Assembly: GCA_963800705.1 (NCBI GenBank)
Contig: CAWDBV010000003.1
Location: forward strand, 124,001-188,000
Reading direction: 5' to 3'
Length of the DNA: 64,000 bases
DNA from: CAWDBV01 sp963800705
GTDB lineage: Bacteria > Actinomycetota > Thermoleophilia > Solirubrobacterales > 70-9
Below, in pieces: positions 10,451 through 20,106 of the stretch. Numbering within the stretch: position 1 is the first letter of the stretch; every line of letters starts with the position of its first letter. Under the pieces are notes generated by a model. It had not been told where the DNA came from. It made no database searches and was given only the letters and a program-made list of their open reading frames with translations. Position numbers and translations under genes: made by a program.

Positions 10451-12079
10451 TCAGGCGCGGCGGACGGCGCGCTTCACGCAGCGGCGCCGCGACTTGGCGC
10501 TGCGCTTGCGCTTGCACTTGCGAAGCGCCTTGGCGATGCTCCTGCGGGTTGCCGCGGCCTGCGGGCTCGTCGCCGCGGCGACGCTGCCGAGCGGCGCGGC
10601 GCCGGCGGGGGCGCCGCCGGACGCACCGGCGGCCGGCGAGTGGGCGTCGGCGACGAAGTCGTAGGGGACTGGACCTCCGTCGGGGCCCATGCCGGGGCAG
10701 CCGTTTCGCATGTCGTCGCAGACCGCATCGCCGCCCCCGGCGAGCGTGACGTCGTAGCGCGAGTTGAGGTAGAAGCTGAATAGGTTGCCGTCGCCCGACA
10801 GATCGACCGCCTTGCCGGGTGCGTCGTCGTGCCAACGGGTCGTGAGCAGCCGCGCGTCGGCGCCCGGGTCGCCCTTCACGTACTTGTCGAACCAGGCCGT
10901 CGTGTACCAGGCGACGAGATCGCCGCCGCGCAGCGTCCCGCACGCGAGCGGGTAGACCCCGGTGACCATCCCGGGGATGAACGCCGACTCTTCGTGGCAG
11001 CCGCCGCGGATAGAGACCTGGGCCGAGTCGGTGCCCGCCGCCTTGTAGTTGGCGAAGGCGCCGTTGCGGGACTCGGGATCGGGGTCGTCGAAGTTCGGGG
11101 TCGGAACGATCCCGTAGTCATTCGAGATCCCGATCGCCGGTTTGGCGAGCGGCGCCGGCTCGCGGGTCTGCGCGGCCGTGTCGCATTCGCTGCCCGCGGT
11201 GACGCTGCCGTCGCCGCCGCGCAGGTTGTCCCAGGCGACGATCGCGTCCACGCGCGGGTCCTTTTGGCCGACGAACGAGACCGCCGAGGCGCCGAGCGAG
11301 TGCCCTGCGATCCCGATCCGGCTCGAATCGACCAGATCTCCGAGCGGGTTGAAGGCCGCGTTGCGGCCCTCGGAGACGCGGCGGTCCTGCTTCGGAGCGT
11401 GACTGGTGCCGCTCGTGCAGCTCGCGCGCGGCACGTACTTCGATCCCGGGGTCGAGAGCAGGAAGTCGAGCGCGTCCTCGGTGCCGTCGAAGAACGGCTG
11501 GCCGCCCTGGGAAGGGACGCCCTCGAAGGTGTCGGGTGCCTCTCCGAGCGTGTCGGAGGCGCCCTGGCCCTGGACGTCGTAGGTGAGCACCACGTAACCG
11601 TGCTTGGCGAGCGTCGCCGCCTGGCCCCAGTAGAGCTCCTCGGGGGCCTGCACCGAGCCGGTCGTGATCACGATCCCGGGGCGCGCCGCGGGGCCGTTCC
11701 GGGTCGCCCACACGTGGCCGGAGAGCGTGGCGCCGCTGCGCCCCGTGAACAGGACCGGCTTGCGGATCCCGTCGGTCTTGTCGGGCCAGTCGCGGAAGCG
11801 GACGTCGCCTGCGCACTCCATGCCCTTGATCCCGCAGAGGTTGGCCGGCAGGCGCTCGGGGTCGCCTACGAGCTGGGTCGTCCGGTCGGCGAGCGCGTTC
11901 AGGCCCTGCTCGAGGAGCTGGATCTGGAAGTCCGGGGTCAGCGTGACGTAGAGCTCGCGCTCGAAGTTCTTGGCGAAGTTGCGGAGCTCGGCGTCGAGCG
12001 AGTAGCCCCGCGCGCCGGCCGGCAGCAACAGCAGGCCGCAGGCGGCCGCCACCAGGATCACTTTCAGCCTCGTCCTCAT
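10451..12079 (-). CDS. Secreted alpha/beta hydrolase with Cys/Arg-Lys C-terminal tail
   Basis: 542 residues. Signal peptide 1-26 (VILVAAACGLLLLPAGARG). The hydrolase core includes RPGIVITTGS, a strand with VVLTYDVQGQGASD, and the nucleophile elbow GIAGHSLGASA (about 265). A conserved GGCHEESAF segment later may hold the acid or histidine. Cysteines at CGIKGMEC and near 470-480 fit an exported protein. The C-terminus is a Pro/Ala/Gly linker followed by a basic tail with two Cys (LRKCKRKR ... RRRCVKRAVRRA). Substrate unknown; an esterase or lipase-like role is possible. The gene faces away from radA. Confidence 0.8.
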   Translation of the reverse strand: MRTRLKVILVAAACGLLLLPAGARGYSLDAELRNFAKNFERELYVTLTPDFQIQLLEQGLNALADRTTQLVGDPERLPANLCGIKGMECAGDVRFRDWPDKTDGIRKPVLFTGRSGATLSGHVWATRNGPAARPGIVITTGSVQAPEELYWGQAATLAKHGYVVLTYDVQGQGASDTLGEAPDTFEGVPSQGGQPFFDGTEDALDFLLSTPGSKYVPRASCTSGTSHAPKQDRRVSEGRNAAFNPLGDLVDSSRIGIAGHSLGASAVSFVGQKDPRVDAIVAWDNLRGGDGSVTAGSECDTAAQTREPAPLAKPAIGISNDYGIVPTPNFDDPDPESRNGAFANYKAAGTDSAQVSIRGGCHEESAFIPGMVTGVYPLACGTLRGGDLVAWYTTAWFDKYVKGDPGADARLLTTRWHDDAPGKAVDLSGDGNLFSFYLNSRYDVTLAGGGDAVCDDMRNGCPGMGPDGGPVPYDFVADAHSPAAGASGGAPAGAAPLGSVAAATSPQAAATRRSIAKALRKCKRKRSAKSRRRCVKRAVRRA

Positions 12080-12165
12080 ACCCGGCGGGGAACCGTAGTC
12101 AATCGGCGCCGATCTCGTCGCAGTAGGCGCGCAAGAGCGTCGGGTCCGGCGCCTAGGATCGACCG

Positions 12166-13554
12166 ATGGCGAAGTCGCGACCCGCGTACCGGTGCTCGAG
12201 CTGCGATCAAGAGTCGCTGACCTGGTCGGGCCGCTGCCCCGGCTGCGGGGAGTGGAACACGCTTGTCGAAGCGGCGGCGGGCGGGGCCGCGCGCAGCCCG
12301 GCCGCGAAGCGCGCTTCCGGAGGAAAGGCCGCGAAGCCGGTGCCGCTGCGCGACGTCGAGGCCTCGCGCACGGGCCGCCTGCCGACCGGTGTGCGCGAGT
12401 TCGACCGGGTGCTCGGCGGCGGCCTCATGCCCGGGTCGCTGGTACTGCTCGGCGGGTCGCCGGGGATAGGCAAGAGCACCCTGACCGGGATGGCGCTCGC
12501 CAACCTCGGCGCGAAGCACGATGTTCTCTACGTGTCCGGGGAGGAATCGGCTTCGCAGGTGAAGCTCAGGGCCGAGCGGCTCGGCGAGAGCGCGCTCGAG
12601 GTCCCGGTGCTCGCCTCCTCGCAGCTCGAGGAGGTGATCGCGACGCTCGAGTCCGAGCGTCCGGCGGCCTGCGTGATCGACTCGGTGCAGAGCATGCACG
12701 GCGCCGGCAGCGAGGGCGCGCCGGGGTCGGTCGCCCAGGTCCGTGAGGTCGCCGGGGCGGTGATGGAGACCGCGAAGCGGCTCGAGATCGCGACCCTGCT
12801 GGTCGGCCACGTGACCAAGGACGGGGCGCTCGCCGGGCCCCGCGCGCTCGAGCATCTCGTCGACTGCGTGCTCCATTTCGAGGGCGAGCGCGAGCGCACC
12901 TACCGCACCCTGCGGGCGCTCAAGAACCGCTTCGGCTCGACCGCCGAGGTCGGCGTATTCGAGATGCGCTCAGGAGGGCTGATCGAGGTCGCCGATCCCT
13001 CGGCGAGGTTCGTCGGCGAGGCGAAGCCGGCACCCGGCTCGGTGGTGCTGTGCGCGATGGAGGGCAGCCGGCCGCTGATGGTCGAGGTGCAGGCGCTCGT
13101 CGCTCCGACCGACGTCGTGCCGCCGCGGCGGACCGCGACCGGCGTCGACCGTAACCGGCTCGCGCTCGTGCTCGCAGTGCTCGCCCGCCACGGCGGCCTC
13201 TCGCTCTCAGCCGCCGACGTGTTTGTCAACATCGCGGGCGGGGTGCGGATCGACGAGCCGGGGGCAGACCTCGCGATCGCGCTCGCGGTCGTCTCCGCGC
13301 AGGCCGGAAAGCCGCTCGCCAGCGGCACCACCCCGCTCGCCTGCTTCGGCGAGCTCGGGCTGACCGGCGAGCTCCGCTACGTCGGCCATCCCGACCGCCG
13401 GCTCGCCGAGGCGAACAAGTTCGGGCTCGCGCCGGTCCTCGGGCCGCCGGCCGGCGAGCCCGGGGAGCAGGGGCTCGAAGGGCTGCACGGATGCGAGACG
13501 CTGGCGGCGGCGATCAAGGCGGCCCGCGCGCCGCGCGTTGCCGCAGCGGCTTGA
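12166..13554 (+). CDS. radA: DNA repair protein RadA
   Basis: 462 residues, intact. RadA is a RecA-like helicase that helps branch migration in recombination. It has an N-terminal four-cysteine zinc finger (YRCSSCDQES ... CPGCGEW, residues 9-29), Walker A GGSPGIGKST (about 98), Walker B ACVIDSVQ, the RadA-specific KNRFGST motif (about 253) and a C-terminal Lon-like domain (VNIAGGVRIDEPGADLAIALA). Followed 77 bases later by disA, the order found in Bacillus and actinobacteria. Confidence 0.96.
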   Translation: MAKSRPAYRCSSCDQESLTWSGRCPGCGEWNTLVEAAAGGAARSPAAKRASGGKAAKPVPLRDVEASRTGRLPTGVREFDRVLGGGLMPGSLVLLGGSPGIGKSTLTGMALANLGAKHDVLYVSGEESASQVKLRAERLGESALEVPVLASSQLEEVIATLESERPAACVIDSVQSMHGAGSEGAPGSVAQVREVAGAVMETAKRLEIATLLVGHVTKDGALAGPRALEHLVDCVLHFEGERERTYRTLRALKNRFGSTAEVGVFEMRSGGLIEVADPSARFVGEAKPAPGSVVLCAMEGSRPLMVEVQALVAPTDVVPPRRTATGVDRNRLALVLAVLARHGGLSLSAADVFVNIAGGVRIDEPGADLAIALAVVSAQAGKPLASGTTPLACFGELGLTGELRYVGHPDRRLAEANKFGLAPVLGPPAGEPGEQGLEGLHGCETLAAAIKAARAPRVAAAA

Positions 13555-13577
13555 CAACGCGTTTTCCGAGCTATCCA
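13551..13577 (+). promoter_or_regulatory. disA: Candidate promoter for disA
   Basis: A consensus TTGACA overlaps the radA stop (13551-13556). TATCCA at 13572-13577 follows after a 15-base spacer, shorter than ideal. It would give a leader of about 45 bases before disA. Weak call because the -10 is poor. Confidence 0.35.
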
Positions 13578-13630
13578 CACGGAAATGCCCGCAAGTCGCG
13601 TCCGGATACTTTCTGCTTTCATCAACTCCC

Positions 13631-14744
13631 GTGGCTGCGGTCCCCGGGGATGATCTCCAGGAGCTAGAGGCCCGCCAGGATCCGCGGCTTCTTCAGGCTC
13701 TCGACGTAGTCGCCCCCGGCACCTCTCTTCGCGAGGGCATCGACAACATCGTCCACTCGCGTTCCGGCGGTCTGATCGTGATCGGCGAGCCCGAGGAGAT
13801 GTCATTCCTGTTCTCCGGCGGCATCTCGCTCGAGGTCGACTACACGCCGGCGCTGCTCTACCAAGTGGCGAAAATGGACGGCGCGATCATCCTCAACCCG
13901 GACGCGACCAGGATCGCCTGGGCGAACGTGCAGCTGATGCCGGACCCGACGATCCTCTCGACCGAGACCGGCACCCGGCACCGGACCGCCGAGCGTGTCT
14001 CGAAGCAGACCCCTGCGCTCGTCGTCGCGGTCTCGCAGCGCCGCGACGTCGTCTCGCTCTATCTCGGCGGGATGAAGTACATCCTTCAGGACATCCCCGC
14101 GGTGCTCGCGAAGGCCAATCAGGGCCTGGCGACGCTCGACAAGTACCGCGCCCGCCTCGACCAGGTTTCCTCGCGGCTGACCGCGCTCGAGTTCGAGGGC
14201 GGCGGTGTGCTCTACGACGTGCTCGGCGTTCTGCAGCGAGCCGAGCTCGTCACCCGGATGGCGGTCGAGGTCGAGCGCTACATCGTCGAGCTGGGTACCG
14301 AGGGACGGCTGATCGAGATGCAGCTCGAGGAGACGATGGTCGGGGTCGCCGCCGACAAGGCGGCGCTGATCCGCGACTACGCGGTCGAGGACACCGAGGG
14401 CGGGCTCGACGCCACGCTGCAGGCGGTCTCGAAGCTGCCGCACCAGGACTTGCTCGACTTCGGCCGTCTCGCCGAGCTGCTCGGCTACGACCGCAAGATG
14501 AACACCCTCGACTATCCGGTCTCGCCGCGCGGCTACCGGGTGCTGGGACGGATTCCGCGGCTCCCGCGGCTCGTCGCCCAACGGATCATTCAGCGAGTTC
14601 GGCGGCCTCGAGGAGATCCTCGCCGCCAACGACGAGGACCTCGAGGCGGTCGAGGGCGTCGGCGCGACGCGCGCCAAGGACATCCGCGAAGGACTTCGCA
14701 GGCTTCAGGAGGTCGATCTGCTCGACCGTTACATGCAACGTTGA
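13631..14744 (+). CDS. disA: DNA integrity scanning protein DisA, diadenylate cyclase (one frameshift)
   Basis: Makes c-di-AMP from two ATP and senses DNA branch structures. The DAC domain shows GLIVIGE, the MDGAIIL motif (about 82) and GTRHRTAERVSKQT (about 113). A helical linker follows, then a C-terminal HhH domain (EAVEGVGATRAKDIREGL). An extra C near 14587 separates the linker from the HhH part; removing it gives 370 residues, close to the normal size. The GTG at 13631 is preferred over upstream readings because the family begins here. Together with radA and carD it forms a genome-maintenance cluster, and a c-di-AMP signal is therefore expected in this organism. Confidence 0.93.
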
Positions 14745-14750
14745 CCACTC

Positions 14751-14775
14751 GACGGCGGCCACAAGGGCCGCCGTC
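14751..14775 (+). terminator. Hairpin between disA and carD
   Basis: Perfect 10-bp inverted repeat GACGGCGGCC / GGCCGCCGTC with a 5-base ACAAG loop, starting 7 bases after the disA stop and ending 9 bases before the carD Shine-Dalgarno. No T-run. It could attenuate transcription into carD or stabilise a processed 5' end. Confidence 0.5.
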
Positions 14776-14783
14776 CTCACGAA

Positions 14784-14797
14784 AGGAGGACACGATT
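14784..14797 (+). promoter_or_regulatory. carD: Strong Shine-Dalgarno pointing to an ATT start for carD
   Basis: AAAGGAGG (14782-14789) is the strongest ribosome binding site in this part of the window. Five bases after it comes ATT (14795-14797) in the carD frame. No ATG, GTG or TTG stands at a usable distance. The next in-frame ATG (14867) has no such site before it. Confidence 0.6.
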
Positions 14798-15376
14798 CCC
14801 GAAGTAGCCGAGGCAGTTGACGTAGAGGAGGCGCTTTCCGCCGATCTCGAGATCGAGGCACCGGTCATGAACTTCGAGGTCGGCGACAACGTCGTCTATC
14901 CCCACCATGGTGCCGGTGTGGTGCTGAAGAAGGAATCGAAGTCGCTTCTGGGAGAGAAGCGCGACTACCTGACGATCCAGATCCTCCACAACAACATGAC
15001 CGTGATGGTGCCCTGCGAGAACGCGGGCGTCGCGGGCCTACGGCGGGTGATTGACGAGGAACAGGTGAAGAAGGTGATCGGGGTACTGACGGGGGAAGTC
15101 TCCGAGATGCCGAAGAACTGGAATCGCCGCTTCAAGCACAACCGCGAGAAGATCAAGACGGGAGACGTCTACGAGCTCGCGGAAGTCGTGCGCAACCTCG
15201 CGATCCGGGAGATGGAGAAGGGCCTCTCGACCGGCGAGAAGCAGATGTACACCCGGGCGAAGAAGATCCTCGCCTCGGAGTTCATGTACGCGCTCGACAA
15301 GGACGAGGACGGCGCCGAGTCGTACCTCGACAACATGCTCGAGGAGCGCTTCGGCCCCGCCGAGGCGACTGCCTGA
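14795..15376 (+). CDS. carD: CarD family transcriptional regulator, possibly starting at ATT
   Basis: CarD binds the RNA polymerase beta subunit and stabilises open complexes, often at rRNA promoters. The N-terminal Tudor-like domain reads NFEVGDNVVYPHHGAGVV and the helical C-terminal DNA-binding part includes WNRRFKHNREKIKTGD and GEKQMYTRAKKILASE. From the ATT the protein is 193 residues with a 24-residue acidic N-terminal extension. From ATG 14867 it is 169 residues and begins like typical CarD proteins. Both starts are possible; the ribosome binding site favours ATT. The stop overlaps the ispD start by CTGA. Confidence 0.9.
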   Translation: MPEVAEAVDVEEALSADLEIEAPVMNFEVGDNVVYPHHGAGVVLKKESKSLLGEKRDYLTIQILHNNMTVMVPCENAGVAGLRRVIDEEQVKKVIGVLTGEVSEMPKNWNRRFKHNREKIKTGDVYELAEVVRNLAIREMEKGLSTGEKQMYTRAKKILASEFMYALDKDEDGAESYLDNMLEERFGPAEATA

Positions 15377-16040
15377 CCAGTAAGGCAACGGCCGTAATCG
15401 CGGCCGCCGGCTCCGGCGAAAGGCTCGGAGCCGGCGGTCCGAAGGCCCTGGTCGAGCTCGCGGGCCGGCCGATGCTGGAGTGGTCGCTGGGCGCCTGCCG
15501 TGGCGGCGGAGGCGATCGATTCGATCGTCGTCGCGGCGCCGGACGGGAGAGGAGGCGCGGGTGGCCGAGATCGCCGGCGACGGGGTGGCGGTCGTCACCG
15601 GCGGCGCGAGCCGCTCGGAATCGGTCGGCGCGGGGCTGCTGCGCGCCGACTCCGAGCTCGTCATGGTCCACGACGCGGCCCGCCCGCTGGCGACGCCGCA
15701 GCTCTTCGACGCGGTGATCGGCGAGCTCGCCGCCGACCACGACGCCCACGGCGTGATCGCCGCGGCGCCGGTTCCCGACACGATCAAGCAGGGCGGTGAC
15801 GACGGGGCGGTCCTGCACACGCTCGACCGCTCGGTGCTATGGGCGGCTCAGACCCCGCAGGCCTTCCGGACCGAGACCCTGCGCCGCGCGATGGCCGGCG
15901 GCGATCTCGCCGCCGCGACCGACGACGCGCTGCTCGTCGAGCAGGCGGGCGGCCGGGTGCTGCTGCACCGCGTCGACGCCCCGAACATCAAGGTGACGAC
16001 GCCCGAGGACCTGCGGGTCGCGGAGGCGCTTCTCTCCTAG
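15373..16040 (+). CDS. ispD: 2-C-methyl-D-erythritol 4-phosphate cytidylyltransferase (two frameshifts)
   Basis: IspD joins CTP and methylerythritol phosphate in the MEP isoprenoid pathway. The nucleotide-binding AVIAAAGSGERLG loop is at the very N-terminus, followed by KALVELAGRPMLEW, IVVAAPDG, the MVHDAARPL motif and a C-terminal NIKVTTPEDLRVAE. Extra bases near 15505 and 15549 break the frame; removing both gives 221 residues, a normal length. No ATG or GTG precedes the first motif. A CTG at 15373 overlapping the carD stop (CTGA) is the best start. ispF follows about 1.9 kb downstream rather than directly. Confidence 0.9.
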
Positions 16041-17059
16041 GTTTCCGCCGACTTCGCCCGCTCGGCGGCGAGCTTGTCGCGGCGGCTCGAGCCCACCGGC
16101 AGCCCGGCTCCGGCGCGCGATTCGTCGTGCAGGTGCGCAAGGCGACGGCGCTGGTAGAGCTTGCGCTGCACGAACAGGGTCACGATCCCGGCGAGAACGA
16201 TCGTGCCGAGGTTGAGGGCGAGCTGCGTCGCGGCGCCGCCCAGCTCGTCCCAGTTCGAGTAGGCGGCGGCGACGGCCATGTTGGCGGCGGCCGGAATGGT
16301 CGCGACCGAGATCAGCACCCCCACGAGGGCGCCGGACTTGGTCGAGGTGAGCGACAGCACTCCGGCGGTACCGGCCAGATAGGCGACGAAGAACGAGAAC
16401 CAGTCGGGCTCGGAGATGAAGTCGGTGAACGGATGAACGCCGCTCTCGAAGCCATCCGGGGTCAGGTCGACCGCGGCGATCATCTCGGCGAACAGGTACG
16501 AGGCGAGGATCGCGACCGGGAAGCCGAGCAAGAGCGCGATGGCCGAGCGCTTGGCCAGCTCGCCGCGCCGCTGCACGGCGGCGACACAGAGGCCCGCGAG
16601 GGGCCCGAACTCCGGCCCGAGGACCATTGCGCCGACAATCAGGATCGGCGAGTCGAGCATGATGCTGATCGAGGCAAGCAGGCAGGCGAGCACCATGAAG
16701 ATGAGGAAGTTCGCCGACAGCTCGACCGACTCCGAGGTGCGCGCCTCGACCTCCTCCCAGACCACCGCGTCACCGGCCATCCCCTTCGCAGCTTCGATCG
16801 CCTCGTCAGCGGCCTTCGAAATTTCGGAGTCGATCAGCTCGATCGCGATCGAGCCCTCCTCGTCGATCCCGAACTCGCGCAGGTCGCTGATGATCACGCT
16901 CGCGTCCTCGCGGGCGACGTCGCAGAGGATCACGTCGCCCTCGGGCTTGTGCGCGGCCCGCTCGAGATAGATGATGTTGATCACCGAGGGGGACTCGCGA
17001 AGCAGGTCGAGCGCGTGCCCGGCGTTGTGGCTCGGGACCACGATTCGCAGGTGGACCAT
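16037..17059 (-). CDS. DUF389 family membrane protein
   Basis: About 340 residues. The first 100 form a soluble domain (MVHLRIVVPSHNAGHALDLL). Five to six membrane helices follow with the DUF389 signatures SANFLIFMVLACLLASISI, SPILIVGAMVLGPEFGPLAGL and TSTKSGALVGVLISVATIP. A basic C-terminal tail ends the protein. DUF389 (TIGR00341) proteins have no settled function. The start at 17057-17059 is chosen because it begins at the conserved strand and leaves a 19-base divergent gap to the hisJ-like gene. The stop shares CTAG with the ispD stop. Confidence 0.85.
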   Translation of the reverse strand: MVHLRIVVPSHNAGHALDLLRESPSVINIIYLERAAHKPEGDVILCDVAREDASVIISDLREFGIDEEGSIAIELIDSEISKAADEAIEAAKGMAGDAVVWEEVEARTSESVELSANFLIFMVLACLLASISIMLDSPILIVGAMVLGPEFGPLAGLCVAAVQRRGELAKRSAIALLLGFPVAILASYLFAEMIAAVDLTPDGFESGVHPFTDFISEPDWFSFFVAYLAGTAGVLSLTSTKSGALVGVLISVATIPAAANMAVAAAYSNWDELGGAATQLALNLGTIVLAGIVTLFVQRKLYQRRRLAHLHDESRAGAGLPVGSSRRDKLAAERAKSAET

Positions 17060-17078
17060 CGCGGTTAGCGTAACCGCC

Positions 17079-17912
17079 GTGCTCACCGACTATCACCTGC
17101 ACCTGCGCCCCGACGAGCTCGACGCGACCCCGGCCGGGTACTTCACCGACGAGAACGTGGCTCGTTATCTGAGCGCCGCGGAGGCGGCCGGGATCGAAGA
17201 GCTCGGGGTCTCCGAGCACATTCACCGGTTCCGCGAGGCACTCGAGATCTGGCGGCACCCGTTCTGGGAGGAGCAGGCGCGCGACGATCTCGATGGTTAT
17301 TGCGAGTTCGTGCGCTCGACGCCGCTGCGTCTCGGGATCGAGGCCGACTGGATCCCGGGCGCGGAAGAAAAGATCGAGTCGCTGCTGGAGACGCGCGACT
17401 TCGACTATGTGGTCGGCTCCGTCCACTTCCTCGGTGACCGCGCTGTCGACCACGACGGCTACGACGCCTGGGAGGGCAAAGATGGGTCACTCGACCCCGA
17501 CCACGTCTGGAGGCGCTACTTCGAGGCGCTCGCCGACGCGGCGCGCTCGGGGCTCTTCGACATCCTCGCGCACCCCGACCTGGTCAAGGTGTGGGGCAAG
17601 GGGCGGCCGGCTCCGGAGGGCGAGTTGCGCCGCTTCTACGAGCCCGCCGTCGAAGCGATCGCCGAGTCGGGGATCGCGGTCGAGGTGTCGACCGCCGGGC
17701 TGCGAAAGCCGGTCGGCGAGCTCTATCCCGCGCCCGGGTTCGCCGAGCTGTGCGTCGAAGCCGGGGCGGTGTTCTCGCTTTCCTCCGACGCCCACGTCCC
17801 CGAGGACGTCGGCGCGGGGTATGAGCAGGCACTCGAGGCAATGCGCTCCTGGGGCATCGAGGAGATCTGCACTTTCGAGCGTCGCTGCCGCTACCTGAAG
17901 CCGCTCGGGTAG
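17079..17912 (+). CDS. PHP-domain phosphatase, histidinol-phosphatase (HisJ) type
   Basis: 277 residues, GTG start. PHP metal ligands are visible: DYHLHLRP at the N-terminus, SEHIHRF (about 47), GIEADWIPG, VVGSVHFL (about 112), DILAHPDLVKVWG and the C-terminal SLSSDAHVPEDVG. This arrangement matches HisJ-type histidinol-phosphate phosphatases, the penultimate step of histidine synthesis, but other PHP phosphoesterases look alike. No his genes are nearby. It diverges from the DUF389 gene and lies 23 bases ahead of ispF. Confidence 0.8.
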   Translation: MLTDYHLHLRPDELDATPAGYFTDENVARYLSAAEAAGIEELGVSEHIHRFREALEIWRHPFWEEQARDDLDGYCEFVRSTPLRLGIEADWIPGAEEKIESLLETRDFDYVVGSVHFLGDRAVDHDGYDAWEGKDGSLDPDHVWRRYFEALADAARSGLFDILAHPDLVKVWGKGRPAPEGELRRFYEPAVEAIAESGIAVEVSTAGLRKPVGELYPAPGFAELCVEAGAVFSLSSDAHVPEDVGAGYEQALEAMRSWGIEEICTFERRCRYLKPLG

Positions 17913-17935
17913 GCCGCGACCCCTAAGCTGGCGCC

Positions 17936-18394
17936 GTGGCCCCGCGTGTTGGCATCGGCTACGACAGCCACCGCCTCGAGACGGGCGAGTCGCTGGTGCT
18001 CGGCGGGGTCGAGATCGAGCACGAATCCGGGCTAGCCGGGCACTCCGACGCCGACGTGCTCACCCACGCCGTGATCGACGCGGTGCTCGGGGCCGCCGGG
18101 CTCGGCGACATCGGCGAGCTGTTCCCCGACGACGAACAGCAGTGGGAGGACGCGAGCTCGCTCGACATGCTCCGGGTCGTGGTCGGGCGGCTCTCGGGCG
18201 CGCCGCTCAACATCGACGCGACGCTGGTCTGCGAGCAGCCGAAGCTCGGCCCGCACCGCGCCGAGATGGAGTCGAACCTGACCGACGTGCTCTCGGCACC
18301 GGTCAACGTCAAGGCGACGACGAACGAGGGCATGGGGGCGATCGGGCGCGGCGAGGGGATCGCGTGCCTGGCGGTGGCGCTGATCGACGCTTGA
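17936..18394 (+). CDS. ispF: 2-C-methyl-D-erythritol 2,4-cyclodiphosphate synthase
   Basis: 152 residues, intact, GTG start. IspF closes the cyclodiphosphate ring in the MEP pathway. Zinc ligands and active-site motifs are visible in RVGIGYDSHRLETG (Asp and His) and LAGHSDADVLTHAVIDA (His). LGDIGELFPD, EMESNL and the C-terminal NVKATTNEGMGAIGRGEGIA complete the family pattern. Belongs with ispD upstream. Confidence 0.96.
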   Translation: MAPRVGIGYDSHRLETGESLVLGGVEIEHESGLAGHSDADVLTHAVIDAVLGAAGLGDIGELFPDDEQQWEDASSLDMLRVVVGRLSGAPLNIDATLVCEQPKLGPHRAEMESNLTDVLSAPVNVKATTNEGMGAIGRGEGIACLAVALIDA

Positions 18395-18419
18395 GGGGCC
18401 TCGTAACTACCCTTTAGGG

Positions 18420-20077
18420 GTGGATTCGCCGCTCGGGTCGCTCACCAGCAGGATCCCCGGTCCCGCACGCCGAGTGCTCGACCCGGTGGCGAACGGCGTG
18501 CTCGATGTCGGCACGCTCGCGCAGTCGCGGATGCTGAAGCCGATCCGCCCCGACAAGCTGGCGAAGATGGCGGGCGCCTGGTACCGCTGGGGCACCTCCC
18601 CGGCGCTCGGCTCGGTGGTGACCGCGATCCACTACCCCGACGATGTCGCGATCATCGACGAGCTCGGCTCGCTCACCTTCGCCGAGACCCACGCCCGCTC
18701 CAATGCCCTCGCGCGGACGCTGCGCGAAGAGGGGCTCGAGCTCGGCGACGGGGTCGCGATCATGTGCCGCAACCACCGTGGCTTCATCGAGGCGACGATG
18801 GCGTGCTCGAAGCTCGGCGTCAACGCCCTCTATCTGAACACCGCCTTCGCCGGACCGCAGCTCACCGAGGTGCTCGAGCGGGAGCAGCCGGCCGCGATCG
18901 TCTACGACGAGGAGTTCGCCGACCTGCTCTCGGACGCCCCCGGCAAGCTGCCGAGCTATGTCGCATGGGACGAGGGCGCCTGCTCAGACCCGAGTCTCGA
19001 GGACATGATCGATGCGAGCGGCGGCGACGACCTCGATCCGCCCGAGGAGGGAGGCCGGTTCGTGATCCTGACCTCGGGGACGACCGGCACCCCGAAGGGC
19101 GCCCAGCGCCCCGAGCCCGAGGGGATCGGCGCCCTCGCCGCCGTGCTCTCGAAGATCCCGATGCGCTCGCGCCAGACGACGATGATCGCCGCGCCGCTCT
19201 TTCACTCCTGGGGCTTCACCCACTTCATCCTCGGGCTGCCCGCTCGCCACGACCCTCGTCCTGCGCCGGCAATTCGATCCCGAGGACACGCTGCGCGCGA
19301 CCGCGGAGCACCGCGCCCGCGACTCGCCGTGGTGCCGGTGATGATGCAGCGCATCCTCGAGCTTCCCGAGGACGTGCGCCGCCGCTACGACGTCCGCGGG
19401 CTCGAGGTGACCGCGGCGAGCGGCTCGGCGCTGCCCGGCGAGCTCGCGACCAGGTGGATGGACGAGTTCGGCGACAACCTCTACAACCTCTACGGCTCGA
19501 CCGAGGTCGCCTGGGCGACGATCGCGACCCCGCGCGACATGCGCGCCGCCCCGGGGACGGCCGGCAGGCCGCCGCGCGGCACCGTCGTGAAGATCTTCGA
19601 CGCCGACGGCAACGAGCTCCCGCCGGGGGAGACCGGCCGCATCTTCGTCGGCAACGAGATGCAGTTCGAGGGCTACACCGGCGGCGGCGGAAAGGAGGCG
19701 ATCGACGGGCTGCTGTCCTCGCGGCGACGTCGGCCACTTCGACGAGAACGGGCGCCTGTTCATCGACGGCCGCGACGACGAGATGATCGTCTCGGGCGGC
19801 GAGAACGTTTTCCCGCGCGAGATCGAGGATGTGCTCGCCGACCACGAGGCGGTTGCCGAGGCAGCCGCCGATCGGGGTCCCCGACGAGGAGTTCGGTCAG
19901 CGGTTGACGGCGTTCGTGGTCCTGCGCGACGGAGCTGACGCCTCCGAGAAGGACCTCAAGGAGCACGTGAAGGCAAACCTCGCTCGTTACAAGGTTCCCC
20001 GCGAAATCGAGTTTTTCGATGAGCTTCCCCGTAACGCGACGGGAAAAGTGCTGAAACGCGAGTTGGCTGCCGACTGA
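18420..20077 (+). CDS. Acyl-CoA synthetase (AMP-forming), FadD-like (frameshifts)
   Basis: Activates a carboxylic acid, probably a fatty acid, with ATP and CoA. The P-loop LTSGTTGTPKGA, the FHSWGFTHFILG segment, YGSTEVAW, the DGRDDEMIVSGGENVFPREIE hinge and the catalytic-lysine segment NATGKVLKREL are all present. Frame changes near 19243, 19315, 19723 and 19866; three look like one extra base, the other like a missing base. Corrected length is 551 residues. GTG start at 18420. It opens a lipid-related group with the acyltransferase and SCP2-hydrolase on the other strand. Confidence 0.85.
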
Positions 20078-20106
20078 GCAGTACCGTCGGCCACGCCTGG
20101 AAGCCT

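Noticed and set aside
10829..12220. Long plus-strand open frame opposite the secreted hydrolase
   Set aside because: GC-rich antisense shadow; the hydrolase has a signal peptide, catalytic motif and codon bias.
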